DNA of 64,000 nucleotides, from positions 1 to 64,000 of the forward strand of contig CALRKY020000002.1 of NCBI GenBank assembly GCA_943368345.1, read 5' to 3'. Positions 9,186 to 17,907 of the stretch are shown in pieces. The notes under the pieces were generated by a model that saw only the letters and a list, made by a program, of their open reading frames with translations, was not told the origin of the DNA and made no database searches. A program made the position numbers and the translations under genes. Within the stretch, counting starts at the first letter, position 1, and each line of letters begins with the position of its first letter. This DNA is from JADCGM01 sp943368345 (GTDB lineage: Bacteria; Pseudomonadota; Alphaproteobacteria; Sphingomonadales; Sphingomonadaceae).

Positions 9186-10109
9186 ATGACCATCGCCGCC
9201 AGCGTTCTCCACACCATCGGCAACACCCCGCATATCCGGGTCAACCGGATTTTCGGCGACAAGGCCCAGGTCTGGCTGAAGTCGGAACGCTCCAACCCCG
9301 GCGGATCGATCAAGGACCGGATTGCCCTGGCGATGATCGAGGAGGCGGAGGCCTCCGGCAAGCTGAAGCCCGGCGGCACGATTGTCGAACCGACCAGCGG
9401 CAATACCGGCATTGGCCTCGCAATGGTCGCCGCCGTCAAAGGCTACAAGCTGATCCTGGTTATGCCGGATTCGATGAGTATCGAACGCCGCCGCCTGATG
9501 CTCGCCTATGGTGCGAAATTTGATCTGACCCCGCGTGACAAGGGCATGAAAGGCGCGATCGAACGGTCGATGGCCATCGTCGACTCAACGCCCGGCGCCT
9601 GGATGCCGCAGCAGTTTGAAAATGCCGCCAATATCGCCGTTCACGTCCGCACTACGGCACAGGAAATTCTCGCCGATTTCGCCGCCGCACCGCTCGACGT
9701 GCTGGTCACCGGCGTTGGCACCGGCGGCCACATCACCGGCTGTGCGGAGGTGCTGAAGAAAGCTTGGCCGAACCTCAAGGTTTACGCGGTTGAACCTACC
9801 CTGTCCCCGGTGATCAGCGGCGGTCAGCCTGGCCCGCATCCGATCCAGGGCATCGGGGCCGGTTTCGTCCCGAAGAACCTCCACACCATATTGCTCGACG
9901 GCGTCATTCAGGTCGCCCCGGACGATGCCAAGGACATGGCCCGCCGCTCGGCGCGGGAGGAAGGCCTGCTCGTCGGCATCTCCAGCGGCGCCACTTTGTC
10001 TGCCATCGCCCAGAAGCTCCCCGAATGGGGCGATGCCCGGGTCCTCGGCTTCAACTACGACACCGGCGAACGCTATCTGTCCGTCCCGGACTTCCTGCCG
10101 ACGGAGTAA
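9186..10109 (+). CDS. cysK: Cysteine synthase A (O-acetylserine sulfhydrylase)
   Basis: A 307-residue PLP enzyme that makes cysteine from O-acetylserine and sulfide. The N-terminal part reads IGNTPHIRVNRIF and the PLP lysine is K43 in SNPGGSIKDR. The substrate loop TSGNTGIGLAM and the phosphate-binding GVGTGGHITG follow, as does the late ISSGATL segment. An upstream in-frame extension exists, but the ATG at 9186 follows a GGAG ribosome binding site and matches the family N-terminus. No serine acetyltransferase gene is adjacent. Confidence 0.96.
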   Translation: MTIAASVLHTIGNTPHIRVNRIFGDKAQVWLKSERSNPGGSIKDRIALAMIEEAEASGKLKPGGTIVEPTSGNTGIGLAMVAAVKGYKLILVMPDSMSIERRRLMLAYGAKFDLTPRDKGMKGAIERSMAIVDSTPGAWMPQQFENAANIAVHVRTTAQEILADFAAAPLDVLVTGVGTGGHITGCAEVLKKAWPNLKVYAVEPTLSPVISGGQPGPHPIQGIGAGFVPKNLHTILLDGVIQVAPDDAKDMARRSAREEGLLVGISSGATLSAIAQKLPEWGDARVLGFNYDTGERYLSVPDFLPTE

Positions 10110-10116
10110 GGGGGGA

Positions 10117-10530
10117 ATGCCACAGCAGCAAAATCTATCCAAGAATCGCGGACTTGCCGTTGTTGCTATTGCGATTGGTGCAGTGGTCACAATAGGTCAT
10201 GAGGTAATTTTTAGTGTCTCGCTGAATCGGCCGTTTGACAACAGCGAGCTCCCTACCCTGTTACTTCGTAGCCTGTTGGTTGCTGTTCCCTTCTTGCTGC
10301 TGGCACGCCGTGCATCGCATCGTCCGCTATCGTGGCTACTTGGATTGATTCCTACTGTCTGGCTTCAGTGGTGGTGGCTCCAAAAGGGCATAGCTTATCA
10401 GACAGCTCCCGATGGTTCAGGCGTTGATATGGTCGGGGCCTTGATCATGGTCATGGCACCATTCGCCATAGCCGTAGTATGTCTCATTTTTGACCTGCTG
10501 CTCGCCTATCGCGAAGGCCGATCTACCTAG
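10117..10530 (+). CDS. Orphan four-helix membrane protein
   Basis: A 137-residue protein that I do not recognise. It has four strongly hydrophobic segments (about residues 13-35, 45-64, 71-88 and 103-130), a Trp-rich stretch VWLQWWWLQKG at 81-91 and a short basic tail. A GGGGGA ribosome binding site precedes the ATG at 10117, seven bases after the cysK stop. Codon use is visibly less GC-rich than its neighbours, with many T/A-ending codons, which suggests acquisition by transfer. It sits between cysK and the fliA remnant next to a tRNA gene. It could be an ordinary small membrane protein of unknown role. Confidence 0.7.
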   Translation: MPQQQNLSKNRGLAVVAIAIGAVVTIGHEVIFSVSLNRPFDNSELPTLLLRSLLVAVPFLLLARRASHRPLSWLLGLIPTVWLQWWWLQKGIAYQTAPDGSGVDMVGALIMVMAPFAIAVVCLIFDLLLAYREGRST

Positions 10531-10558
10531 ATGGTTCTGCACTCCAAATCCGCCTGAA

Positions 10559-10825
10559 TCAGTCGTCGTCCCACCCCTGTAGTCCTGCTCGCAGCTTCCC
10601 CAATGCCGCTTTCTTGATCTGGCACACTCTGGCAGCCCCCACGTCCAGCACCGCGCCGATTTCGTCGAGGTTTAATTCCTCGACAAAATACAGCTGCAGC
10701 ACCAACGCTTCGCGCTTGGGCAGGTTGCCGATTTGCGCGGTCAGGGCATCCCGCAACTCTTCCCGCGCGGCATCGTTGGTTGCCCGGTGGGTCGGGATCG
10801 TTATCCGATCAGTCTTGAAGGAAAG
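10559..10825 (-). pseudogene. fliA: Headless FliA (sigma-28) fragment, region 4 only
   Basis: The reverse frame is open from the tRNA-Pro 3' end to the stop at 10559 and encodes about 88 residues. These match the C-terminal sigma region 4 of the flagellar sigma factor: LPKREALVLQLYF, then EELNLDEIGAVL and the helix-turn-helix VGAARVCQIKKAAL. Regions 2 and 3 of a normal roughly 240-residue FliA are missing, and the open frame runs straight into the tRNA. The only in-frame starts are poor, such as a TTG at 10756 giving 65 residues with a badly spaced ribosome binding site. I read it as a remnant. A functional stand-alone DNA-binding protein is the alternative. Confidence 0.65.
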
Positions 10826-10902
<77 letters not shown>

Positions 10903-10911
10903 ACGCAGGTG

Positions 10912-10940
10912 TCCCTAGTCGTCGGAGCGGCCATCGTCAA
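10912..10940 (-). promoter_or_regulatory. tRNA-Pro promoter (-35 TTGACG, 17 bp, -10 TAGGGA)
   Basis: On the reverse strand TTGACG (10935-10940) and TAGGGA (10912-10917) have a 17-base spacer. The -10 ends nine bases before the mature tRNA 5' end, so the transcript leader would be only a few bases. The T-run of the preceding terminator touches the -35. Confidence 0.55.
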
Positions 10941-10972
10941 ACGAAAGGGCCGGAATAATGATATTCCGGCCC
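10941..10972 (-). terminator. Intrinsic terminator of the M13 peptidase gene
   Basis: A perfect 11-bp GC-rich stem (GGGCCGGAATA / TATTCCGGCCC, 10947-10972) with a 4-base loop starts 18 bases after the peptidase stop codon and is followed on the reverse strand by TTTCGTTT. It separates the peptidase transcript from tRNA-Pro. Confidence 0.8.
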
Positions 10973-10989
10973 GATTTCGTTGGTGGCGG

Positions 10990-13098
10990 CTACCAGACCC
11001 TGATCCGCTGCTCCGGTGCCAGATAGAGTTTTTGACCCGCCGCTGCGCCCCAGGCCGTGTACCAGGCGTCGAGATTGCGGACCACATAGGGCCGGAAATG
11101 CCCCGGCGTGTGCGGATCGGTCGCCAGCTGCGCCTGCAATGACGCATCGCGGTATTTCTGACGCCAGACCTGTGAGAAGCCGAGGAAGAACCGCTGTTCA
11201 CCGGTCATGCCGTCGATGACAGGCGCTTCCTTGCCACCGAGCGACTTCCGGTAAGCGTCGAGCGCAATGGTCACCCCTGCCAGATCGGCCATATTCTCGC
11301 CCAGCGTCAGGCCGCCGTTGACCTTCGTACCCGGTAGCGGCTCATACTCGGCATATTGCGCAACCACCTTGTCGGTCAGCGCCGTGAAGCGTTTGACATC
11401 TTCCGGGGTCCACCATTCGGTCAGTTTGCCGGTCGCGTCATATTTTCGGCCCTGATCATCGAAATGATGGATGATCTCATGCCCGATCACCGCGCCGATA
11501 CCGCCATAGTTGACCGCCGGATCGGCCTTTGGATCAAAGAACGGTGCCTGCAGGATCGCCGCCGGGAACACGATTTCATTGAGGCCGGGATTGGCATAAG
11601 CGTTCACCGTCATCGGGGTCATGAACCATTCGCCCCGGTCGATGGGCGCACCGAGCTTGGCGATATTCCGGTTATACTCAAACTGGATGGCCCGCTTGGC
11701 ATTGCCGTAGGCGTCGCCCTTGACGATGTTGAGGGCGGAATAGTCGCGCCAGGTCGCCGGATACCCGATCTTCGGGGTGAAGGCCGCGAGCTTGGCTTTC
11801 GCTTTGACCTTGGTCTCGTCCGCCATCCAGTCGAGCTTGCCCAACCGGTCATCCATCGCAGCGATGATGTTCTTCACCAGATCATCGGCCTGGGATTTGG
11901 CCTCGGTCGGGAAATATTTTGTGACGTACAGCTGGCCCAGCGCTTCGCCGAGTGCACCGGTCACCGCATCCGACCCGCGTTTCCAACGCGGCTGGAGCTG
12001 CGGGGTGCCGTTCAAGACTGTGCCTTTGAAGGCGAAATTCTGATCGACAAACGCCTTGGGCAGCAACGGAGCCCGATCAGAAATGGTCTGATAGGTCAGC
12101 CAGTCCTTCCATACAGCGAGCGGTTGGGAGGCGACAAGTCCGGCAATGCCCTTGAATGCGCTCGGCTGCGCCACAATCACCGCCGCCTGCGTCCCGATCC
12201 CGGCCTGATCGAAAAAGGCCTTCCAATCGAATCCCGGAGCCTTTTTCCCAAATTCGGACAACATCCATTTGTTGTAGGTCTTGTCGCTGTCCCGGCTATC
12301 AACGCGGTTCCAGTGCACCTGCGCGATACGCTTTTCGAGGTCATAGATGGATTTTGCCTTGGCCGCTGCGTCGGCTTCGCTGGTCCCGGCCAGCACAAGC
12401 ATCTTGGCGATGTGGCTGACATATTTGGCCCGTGCGTCCACGAACGACGGCTTGTCGACCAGATAATAGTCGCGGTCCGGCAGGCCGAGGCCATCCTGCA
12501 GCAGGTACGGGATGTAAACGTCGGGATCCTTGGCATCCTGATTGATGAACCCGTTGAACGGGGTCGGGCCATTCACCTTGAATTCGTCGGCAAAGGCCCG
12601 GGCCAGCTGCGCCTTGGTCTTGATCGCCGTGACCTTGGCCAGATCGGCGAGCAACGGTGCGGCGCCAAGCGCTTCAATCGCGGCTTCATCCATGAAGCTG
12701 GCGTAATAGTCGCCAACCTTCTGTGCCTCGCTGCCCGGGGCACCACCCGATGCCGCTGCGGCCTCAATGATCTCCCGGGTGCGTGCCTGGCTTAGATCAC
12801 GGAGCTTGGTGAACATGCCGTAGCTGGCGCGGTCAGCCGGAATCTCGAGCGTCTTTAGGTAAGTGCCATTGGCAAACTGCCCCCAATCGTCGCCGGGGAG
12901 TACTGATCGGTCCATGCCCTCAACATCAAAGCCCCAGGTTCCGATATCGGGTTTGGGCGCGGGCGGCGCGACGACCGCAACAGGTGCAACAACGGTCGGC
13001 GCCGGTGCTGCGACGGTGCTGGTCATCGAACAGGCAGACAGAGCGACGCCGACGACCGAAAGCAGAAAGACAGGTTTGAACAAGGCGAACCCTTTCAA
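10990..13098 (-). CDS. M13 family metallopeptidase (neprilysin/PepO type), predicted lipoprotein
   Basis: A 702-residue zinc endopeptidase. It begins with a lipoprotein signal (hydrophobic segment ending LSAC, Cys22), so it is probably anchored in the periplasm or outer membrane. The zinc motif HEIIH is at residues 540-544, the third ligand motif ENMAD is at 601-605, and the NAYAN/PAAILQAPFF substrate segment lies before them. The protein ends with the family-typical RIRVW. The length fits bacterial M13 enzymes, which cleave short peptides. It is a monocistronic gene with its own terminator. Confidence 0.95.
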   Translation of the reverse strand: MKGFALFKPVFLLSVVGVALSACSMTSTVAAPAPTVVAPVAVVAPPAPKPDIGTWGFDVEGMDRSVLPGDDWGQFANGTYLKTLEIPADRASYGMFTKLRDLSQARTREIIEAAAASGGAPGSEAQKVGDYYASFMDEAAIEALGAAPLLADLAKVTAIKTKAQLARAFADEFKVNGPTPFNGFINQDAKDPDVYIPYLLQDGLGLPDRDYYLVDKPSFVDARAKYVSHIAKMLVLAGTSEADAAAKAKSIYDLEKRIAQVHWNRVDSRDSDKTYNKWMLSEFGKKAPGFDWKAFFDQAGIGTQAAVIVAQPSAFKGIAGLVASQPLAVWKDWLTYQTISDRAPLLPKAFVDQNFAFKGTVLNGTPQLQPRWKRGSDAVTGALGEALGQLYVTKYFPTEAKSQADDLVKNIIAAMDDRLGKLDWMADETKVKAKAKLAAFTPKIGYPATWRDYSALNIVKGDAYGNAKRAIQFEYNRNIAKLGAPIDRGEWFMTPMTVNAYANPGLNEIVFPAAILQAPFFDPKADPAVNYGGIGAVIGHEIIHHFDDQGRKYDATGKLTEWWTPEDVKRFTALTDKVVAQYAEYEPLPGTKVNGGLTLGENMADLAGVTIALDAYRKSLGGKEAPVIDGMTGEQRFFLGFSQVWRQKYRDASLQAQLATDPHTPGHFRPYVVRNLDAWYTAWGAAAGQKLYLAPEQRIRVW

Positions 13099-13190
13099 GG
13101 AAATTGGAATGACCGGACCCTAGCGCCTCAAAGCCAAGGCGCAAGGCAGGATATTGCACGAACCTGTCACACAAGCTTGGCCGCAGACCA

Positions 13191-13844
13191 TCATGATCCT
13201 GCGTAGCGCTGCTCCGCCCACGGATCGCCGATATTGTGATAACCGCGCACCTCCCAAAACCCGGGACGATCCGCTGCTGCAAATTCGATGCGTTTCAACC
13301 ATTTCGGCGATTTCCAGAAATAGAAGGCCGGGATCACCAGCCGGGCCGGACCCCCATGCTCCCGGCCAATTGCTTCACCCTGCCAGCTATGCGCGACCAG
13401 CACATCCTCCGCCGCAAAGGCTTCGAGACTGACATTGGTGGTATAGCCGTCATATCCCTGAAGAAGGACGTGGCACGCCTCCGTCAGGGGGCGAACCAAC
13501 GCGATGAGCGTCGCTGCCGCCACCCCCGTCCAGCGGTTGTCGTAACGGGACCATTGGGTCACGCAGTGGATATCGGACACCATCTCGGTTTGCGGCAATC
13601 CAGCAAAGGCCTCCCAGTCCAGCGTTACTGGCGTTTCCACACACCCGTCGATCGCCAACCGCCAATCGCAGCGCGGAACATCGGGCTGCACCCCGAGGTC
13701 AAGGACCGGCCAGTTTTCCACGAGCCGCTGCCCGGGCGGGAGCCGGTCGAGCCGTCGGTCTCCCGCTTTGCCAGTCAGCAGACGTCCATCGTGCGCCCAT
13801 TGCTGCTTGGTGCGAACCAGTTTGTCCTTGGTGCCCGCCACCAC
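13191..13844 (-). CDS. Molybdopterin-dependent oxidoreductase, YuiH/sulfite-oxidase-like
   Basis: A roughly 217-residue protein with the oxidoreductase molybdopterin-binding fold. The molybdenum-ligand cysteine lies in SDIHCVTQWSRYDNRW, followed by a LLQGYDGYTTN segment and GGPARLVIPAFYFWKSPKW, which closely follow the YuiH-like family. The reading frame is open well upstream, but that part overlaps the DUF2062 gene in another frame and looks non-coding. A GTG at 13844 (or 13841), just after the DUF2062 stop, gives the normal family length. No heme-binding partner (MsrQ type) or Tat signal is visible, so it may act in the cytoplasm. The electron partner and substrate are unknown. Confidence 0.85.
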   Translation of the reverse strand: MVAGTKDKLVRTKQQWAHDGRLLTGKAGDRRLDRLPPGQRLVENWPVLDLGVQPDVPRCDWRLAIDGCVETPVTLDWEAFAGLPQTEMVSDIHCVTQWSRYDNRWTGVAAATLIALVRPLTEACHVLLQGYDGYTTNVSLEAFAAEDVLVAHSWQGEAIGREHGGPARLVIPAFYFWKSPKWLKRIEFAAADRPGFWEVRGYHNIGDPWAEQRYAGS

Positions 13845-13848
13845 CGGC

Positions 13849-14376
13849 TTAGGTCCGGCGTTGGCGGCGTCGGTGCCAGCGCAATCTGGTCCGCAGGTCC
13901 CAGCCGATCCTGACGGAGAGGGCAGCGGTGATGCTGACGAAGATCGCGAGCGGCAGCAGCCCGATCCCGGTCGTCGCAATCCAGTCCACCACGACCGCGA
14001 ACCAGCCGACCGGTGGAACGGTGCCTGCTCCACCTGGCGGCGGTGCGCTGATCCAGGCACCGATGGTATGCGCGCCGAGAATCAGCGGCGGCAGGGTCAC
14101 CGGATTGACCGTCCAGGTCACACCGAGCGACACCAGCGCATTCGCCCGGCTTGGAATGGTTGCGATGACGACCAGGATCGTGTGTGCCACCGGGATCAGG
14201 ATTGCGAAAAACAGCCCGACCCCAACTCCGCGGCTCACCGAACGACGGTTGAAATGCCAGAGATTGGGGTCATCCAATTTATGCGCAATCGGGCGCAGCA
14301 GCGGCATGCGCTGCAAGGCTTCCCGGTTGGGGGTCTTGTCCTTGATATATTGTATGATCTTGCGCATGTCGGTCAT
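13849..14376 (-). CDS. DUF2062 domain-containing membrane protein
   Basis: A 175-residue protein with the DUF2062 pattern: a short charged N-terminus (PLLRPIAHKLDDPNLWHFNRRSVSRG), then several hydrophobic segments (about residues 50-75, 80-105 and 135-160) and a basic tail. The function of the family is unknown; some members are fused to glycosyltransferases. It is followed after a few bases by the molybdopterin oxidoreductase, so the two are likely co-transcribed, though no functional link is known. Confidence 0.85.
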   Translation of the reverse strand: MTDMRKIIQYIKDKTPNREALQRMPLLRPIAHKLDDPNLWHFNRRSVSRGVGVGLFFAILIPVAHTILVVIATIPSRANALVSLGVTWTVNPVTLPPLILGAHTIGAWISAPPPGGAGTVPPVGWFAVVVDWIATTGIGLLPLAIFVSITAALSVRIGWDLRTRLRWHRRRQRRT

Positions 14377-14422
14377 CTATACGCTGTGGAGCGGGTGTGG
14401 TGACAGCGCTAATTCACCCCGG

Positions 14423-14908
14423 CTAGCCGCGATCCCGCATGATCCGGCCCTGCTCGCGCTTCCAATCCTGTTCCTTGGCATGTTCGCGCTTGTCGTGCAG
14501 TTTCCGCCCCTTGCCGAGCGCCAGTTCAACCTTGGCCCGGCCACGATCATTGAAATAGACGCATAGCGGAACCAGTGTCATGCCCTGACGTTGGATTGCG
14601 CCCTGCAATTTTCCGATTTCACGAGCTTTCATAAGAAGTTGTCGCGGTCGTTTCGGTTCATGGTTGAACCGATTTCCCTGAAGATACTCAGGGATATTGG
14701 CGTTGATCAGGAACAATTTGCCGTCTTTGACTTCGGCATAGCTCTCGGCGATGCCACCGTCTCCGGCGCGCAGCGATTTGACCTCGGTTCCGGTCAGCGC
14801 AATGCCCGCCTCGAACGTCTGATCGATGGCATATTCATAACGGGCACGGCGGTTTTCGGCGACGGTTTTGACCTTCAGGCCAATCGTCGCAAGCTGGGGG
14901 CGGGACAT
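14423..14908 (-). CDS. smpB: SsrA-binding protein SmpB
   Basis: A 161-residue partner of tmRNA in trans-translation, which rescues stalled ribosomes. Recognisable segments are the N-terminal ENRRARYEY, the EAGIALTGTEVKSLR loop, the NANIPEYLQGN strand and the basic C-terminal tail (KGRKLHDKREHAKEQDW) that enters the ribosomal decoding site. The start codon shares one base with the dapA stop, a coupling found in many alphaproteobacteria. The ssrA RNA gene is not in the window. Confidence 0.97.
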   Translation of the reverse strand: MSRPQLATIGLKVKTVAENRRARYEYAIDQTFEAGIALTGTEVKSLRAGDGGIAESYAEVKDGKLFLINANIPEYLQGNRFNHEPKRPRQLLMKAREIGKLQGAIQRQGMTLVPLCVYFNDRGRAKVELALGKGRKLHDKREHAKEQDWKREQGRIMRDRG

Positions 14909-15777
14909 CAGCCAAGCCCGGCCAGTGCGGCATCGACTGCCCGCCGCGCGGCGTCCGACGGCGGCGTGATCGGCAGGCGCGTCTCTGCCGACATCCGCCC
15001 GGCCCTGTGCAACGCATATTTGACCGGCCCCGGACTTGAATCGGCAAACATGGCGGCATGCAGCGGGTAAAGCCGGTCGTTGAGCGCGAGGGCCGTTTCC
15101 GCATCACCAGCCAAACTCGCCGCCTGAAATTCGGCGCACAGGCGCGGGGCGATATTGGCCGTAACCGAGATGCAGCCGACCCCGCCCATCGCGTTGAAGC
15201 CGAGCGCTTCATCGTCGTTGCCGGACACCTGGCAAAAACCCGCCCCGCACGCCAGTCGCTGTGCCGTGACCCGGGCCGGATCGCCGGTCGCATCCTTGAT
15301 ACCGATGATCGACGGGAAATCGGCAACCAGCCTGCCCATCGTGTCGACATTCACGTCGACGACAGTGCGGCTGGGGACATTGTAGAGCATGATGGGCAGG
15401 TCGCATCCCTCCGCCAAAGCAGCGAAATGCGCGTACAAACCGGCTTGGCTCGGCTTGTTATAGTAAGGGCAAACAACCAGCGCGGCGGCGGCACCAGCGG
15501 CCTTGGCGTGCCGCATGTGTATCAACGCGGTCGCGGTGTCGTTCGACCCGCATCCGGCAATCACGGGGACCCGCCCATCGGCGACGTCCAGCGTCAGATC
15601 GATGACGCGGTGGTGCTCGTCATTCGACATGGTTGCGGCCTCGCCAGTCGTCCCGCACGGGACGAGCGCGCTGCTGCCTTCGGCGATTTGCCAGGCGACG
15701 AAGGCCCGGAACGCCGCCTCATCAATCGCTCCGTCGCGAAATGGCGTCACCAGAGCCGGGATTGATCCTGTAAACAT
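14908..15777 (-). CDS. dapA: 4-hydroxy-tetrahydrodipicolinate synthase
   Basis: A 289-residue TIM-barrel enzyme that condenses pyruvate and aspartate semialdehyde in the lysine/diaminopimelate pathway. The Schiff-base lysine is K161 (IIGIKDATGD), the catalytic tyrosine is Y132 (MLYNVPSRT), and the pyruvate-binding loop is PCGTTGEAATM at 40-50. The start MFTGSIPALVTPF is the family N-terminus. It overlaps smpB by one base and is divergent from the lytic transglycosylase gene. Confidence 0.96.
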   Translation of the reverse strand: MFTGSIPALVTPFRDGAIDEAAFRAFVAWQIAEGSSALVPCGTTGEAATMSNDEHHRVIDLTLDVADGRVPVIAGCGSNDTATALIHMRHAKAAGAAAALVVCPYYNKPSQAGLYAHFAALAEGCDLPIMLYNVPSRTVVDVNVDTMGRLVADFPSIIGIKDATGDPARVTAQRLACGAGFCQVSGNDDEALGFNAMGGVGCISVTANIAPRLCAEFQAASLAGDAETALALNDRLYPLHAAMFADSSPGPVKYALHRAGRMSAETRLPITPPSDAARRAVDAALAGLG

Positions 15778-15873
15778 CGCTTTGGCCCTTCACCGGCGAA
15801 TGCGTTGGTGGTTATGCTGCCGTGCATCGGCGCGGGTTATTCTGCCTGCCTTGATAGGGAGCCGGGAGCGGCC

Positions 15874-17898
15874 ATGTCCAGTAGACTTGCGTATATTGTC
15901 CTGCTTGCCACTTTGGTAGGCCTGTTCGCCTGGTCGGCCAGCGCTGCCCTGACCCCCGACCAGCACCGACTCTACGCCGGACAATTGGCAGACAATGCCC
16001 GGGGCAGCTTCCCACCAATATCGACGTCCGGCGACCAAGCGCCGGTAGACGCTGCGGCGAGTACGCTGGTCTGGTGGGACCGGCTGCGGCGCGACACCTA
16101 TCCCGCCACCTTTGCGGAACTCAGCAGCTTCCTGCGGCACCATCCGGGCTGGCCGTTGGAAACCCAATTGCGACGGCGCGCAGAACGGCTGATTGAGGCC
16201 TCAACCCCCCTGCCCGACCGCATCGCCTATTTTGCCCAATTCCCACCGCTGTCGGCGTCCGCAAAATTTCGGGCCTCCGAAGCCTATCTGCCAATTGGCC
16301 GCGGGGCGGAGGCGGTTCGTTTGGCACGGCAGGCTTGGGTTTCCGACGGACTGCCGCTTGCCCAGGAAGCAGAACTCGGCAGCAAGTTCTTCGGGTCCCT
16401 AACTCCGGATGACCATTTCGCCCGGGCCGACCGCCTGCTCTGGTCTGGCCAGTCGAGTGCCGTCATCCGCATGGGAGCGTTGATCCCGGCGCCAAGGCGG
16501 GCGGTCATCGATACCAGATTGGCCCTGAAGTCGGATGCAGTTGGGGCCGCCGAACAACTGGCTGCGCTATCCGCCGCGGACCGGCTGGACCCCGGCCTCA
16601 TCGTCGATCAGGTGGCGTGGTTGCGGCGGGCGCAGCAGGTGTTTCAGGCGCGCGTTTTGCTGGCCGATGCCGTTATCGCGCAAGGGGCACCACTCGACCC
16701 GGTCCGTTGGATGCAATTGCGCCGTGAAATGGCCCGCAGCGCGGTCCTGGACGGGCAGTATGAGCTGGCCTACCGGATCGCGGCGAACCACCGAACGTTC
16801 CCGCTGGGTCGGGGTCTCAGCGCCGGTAGCGACGCTGAGCGTGACGTCTTGACCGATCTGGAATTCCTCGCCGGCTGGACCGCGTTGCGCAACCTCGGTG
16901 AGCCCGTGCGGGCCATGAATCATTTCCAGAACTACCGGAATGCCGCGAAAAGCCCGTTGACGCAGGCGCGCGGCGACTATTGGGCTGGGCGTGCAGCCGA
17001 CGTCGCCGGAGACACCCCCCGAGCCCAGCGCTTCTACGAGAGCGCTGCTACTCATCCGGACTTTTTCTTCGGCCAATTGTCCGCCGAACGACTGGGGCGC
17101 CCGCTGTCCTTGCCGCAGGAGCTGCGCATCGCCATTTCCAGTTCAGCCCGCCAGCGATTTGACGAGAACGAAATTGTGAGGGCGGCCCAACTCCTCGGCG
17201 AAATCGGGGATCGGGCGCGGCAGACAATGCTGCTGAAACATTTGGCGGAAACCGCCGAAACGCCGGTCCAGCAGCATCTTGTCGCGTCGCTCGCCACAAA
17301 AGTTGATCGACCCGACATCGGTGTTCTGGTCTCACGGGAGGCTAGGAGCAGCGGCGGCGCGGCGCTGCTTGATGCTGCCTACCCCCGCCTGCCGTTCGGG
17401 CCCCTCGCCGGCGATATTTCGCTGGTTCACGGCGTTACCCGGCAGGAAAGCCGCTTTGATCAGACCGCCGTCAGTCCAGCAAATGCCCGGGGTCTTATGC
17501 AGTTGATGCCAGCAACCGCCCGAGAGCAGGCGGGCAAGCTCGGGCTTCCCTATGATCAGGCACGCCTGACCGGTGACCAGCAGTATAACGCGACGCTCGG
17601 TGCGGCCTACCTTCAGCGCCTTGTCGACCGTTGGGACGGCAATACCGTGCTGGCGGTGGCCAGCTACAACGCCGGGGCTGGCAATGTCAGCAAATGGGTC
17701 CGCGCCAACGGCGACCCCCGCGATCCGAACGTTGATGTAATCGACTGGATCGAGAAGATACCGTTTTCCGAAACCCGGATTTATGTCTGGCGGGTGCTGG
17801 AGAACAGTGTGATGTACGATCTTCTCCACCGGCCTTCATCGATGCCACCGGTGCCAAATCGCCTTTCCACCTATCTTGCAAAGCGGCGGCCGGAATAG
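15874..17898 (+). CDS. Soluble lytic murein transglycosylase, Slt70-like
   Basis: A 674-residue periplasmic enzyme that cleaves peptidoglycan glycan strands, leaving 1,6-anhydro ends. It has a signal peptide (hydrophobic 5-24, ending SAS-A), a long alpha-superhelical middle and a C-terminal lysozyme-like SLT domain. The catalytic Glu is E525 in VTRQESRFD, followed by ARGLMQLMPATA and SYNAGAGNVSKW. The ATG at 15874, after a GGGAG-rich stretch, is preferred over an upstream in-frame start because the signal peptide begins there. It is divergent from dapA. Confidence 0.93.
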   Translation: MSSRLAYIVLLATLVGLFAWSASAALTPDQHRLYAGQLADNARGSFPPISTSGDQAPVDAAASTLVWWDRLRRDTYPATFAELSSFLRHHPGWPLETQLRRRAERLIEASTPLPDRIAYFAQFPPLSASAKFRASEAYLPIGRGAEAVRLARQAWVSDGLPLAQEAELGSKFFGSLTPDDHFARADRLLWSGQSSAVIRMGALIPAPRRAVIDTRLALKSDAVGAAEQLAALSAADRLDPGLIVDQVAWLRRAQQVFQARVLLADAVIAQGAPLDPVRWMQLRREMARSAVLDGQYELAYRIAANHRTFPLGRGLSAGSDAERDVLTDLEFLAGWTALRNLGEPVRAMNHFQNYRNAAKSPLTQARGDYWAGRAADVAGDTPRAQRFYESAATHPDFFFGQLSAERLGRPLSLPQELRIAISSSARQRFDENEIVRAAQLLGEIGDRARQTMLLKHLAETAETPVQQHLVASLATKVDRPDIGVLVSREARSSGGAALLDAAYPRLPFGPLAGDISLVHGVTRQESRFDQTAVSPANARGLMQLMPATAREQAGKLGLPYDQARLTGDQQYNATLGAAYLQRLVDRWDGNTVLAVASYNAGAGNVSKWVRANGDPRDPNVDVIDWIEKIPFSETRIYVWRVLENSVMYDLLHRPSSMPPVPNRLSTYLAKRRPE

Positions 17899-17907
17899 GC
17901 TGGTTGA

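Noticed and set aside
11356..12795. 479-codon open frame antisense to the M13 peptidase
   Set aside because: It is the mirror of a GC-rich coding region and has no recognisable domain; the opposite strand carries intact zinc motifs.
13845..14060. N-terminal extension of the molybdopterin oxidoreductase
   Set aside because: It overlaps the DUF2062 gene in another frame, is Ser/Arg-rich without family similarity, and the GTG at 13844 gives the normal length.
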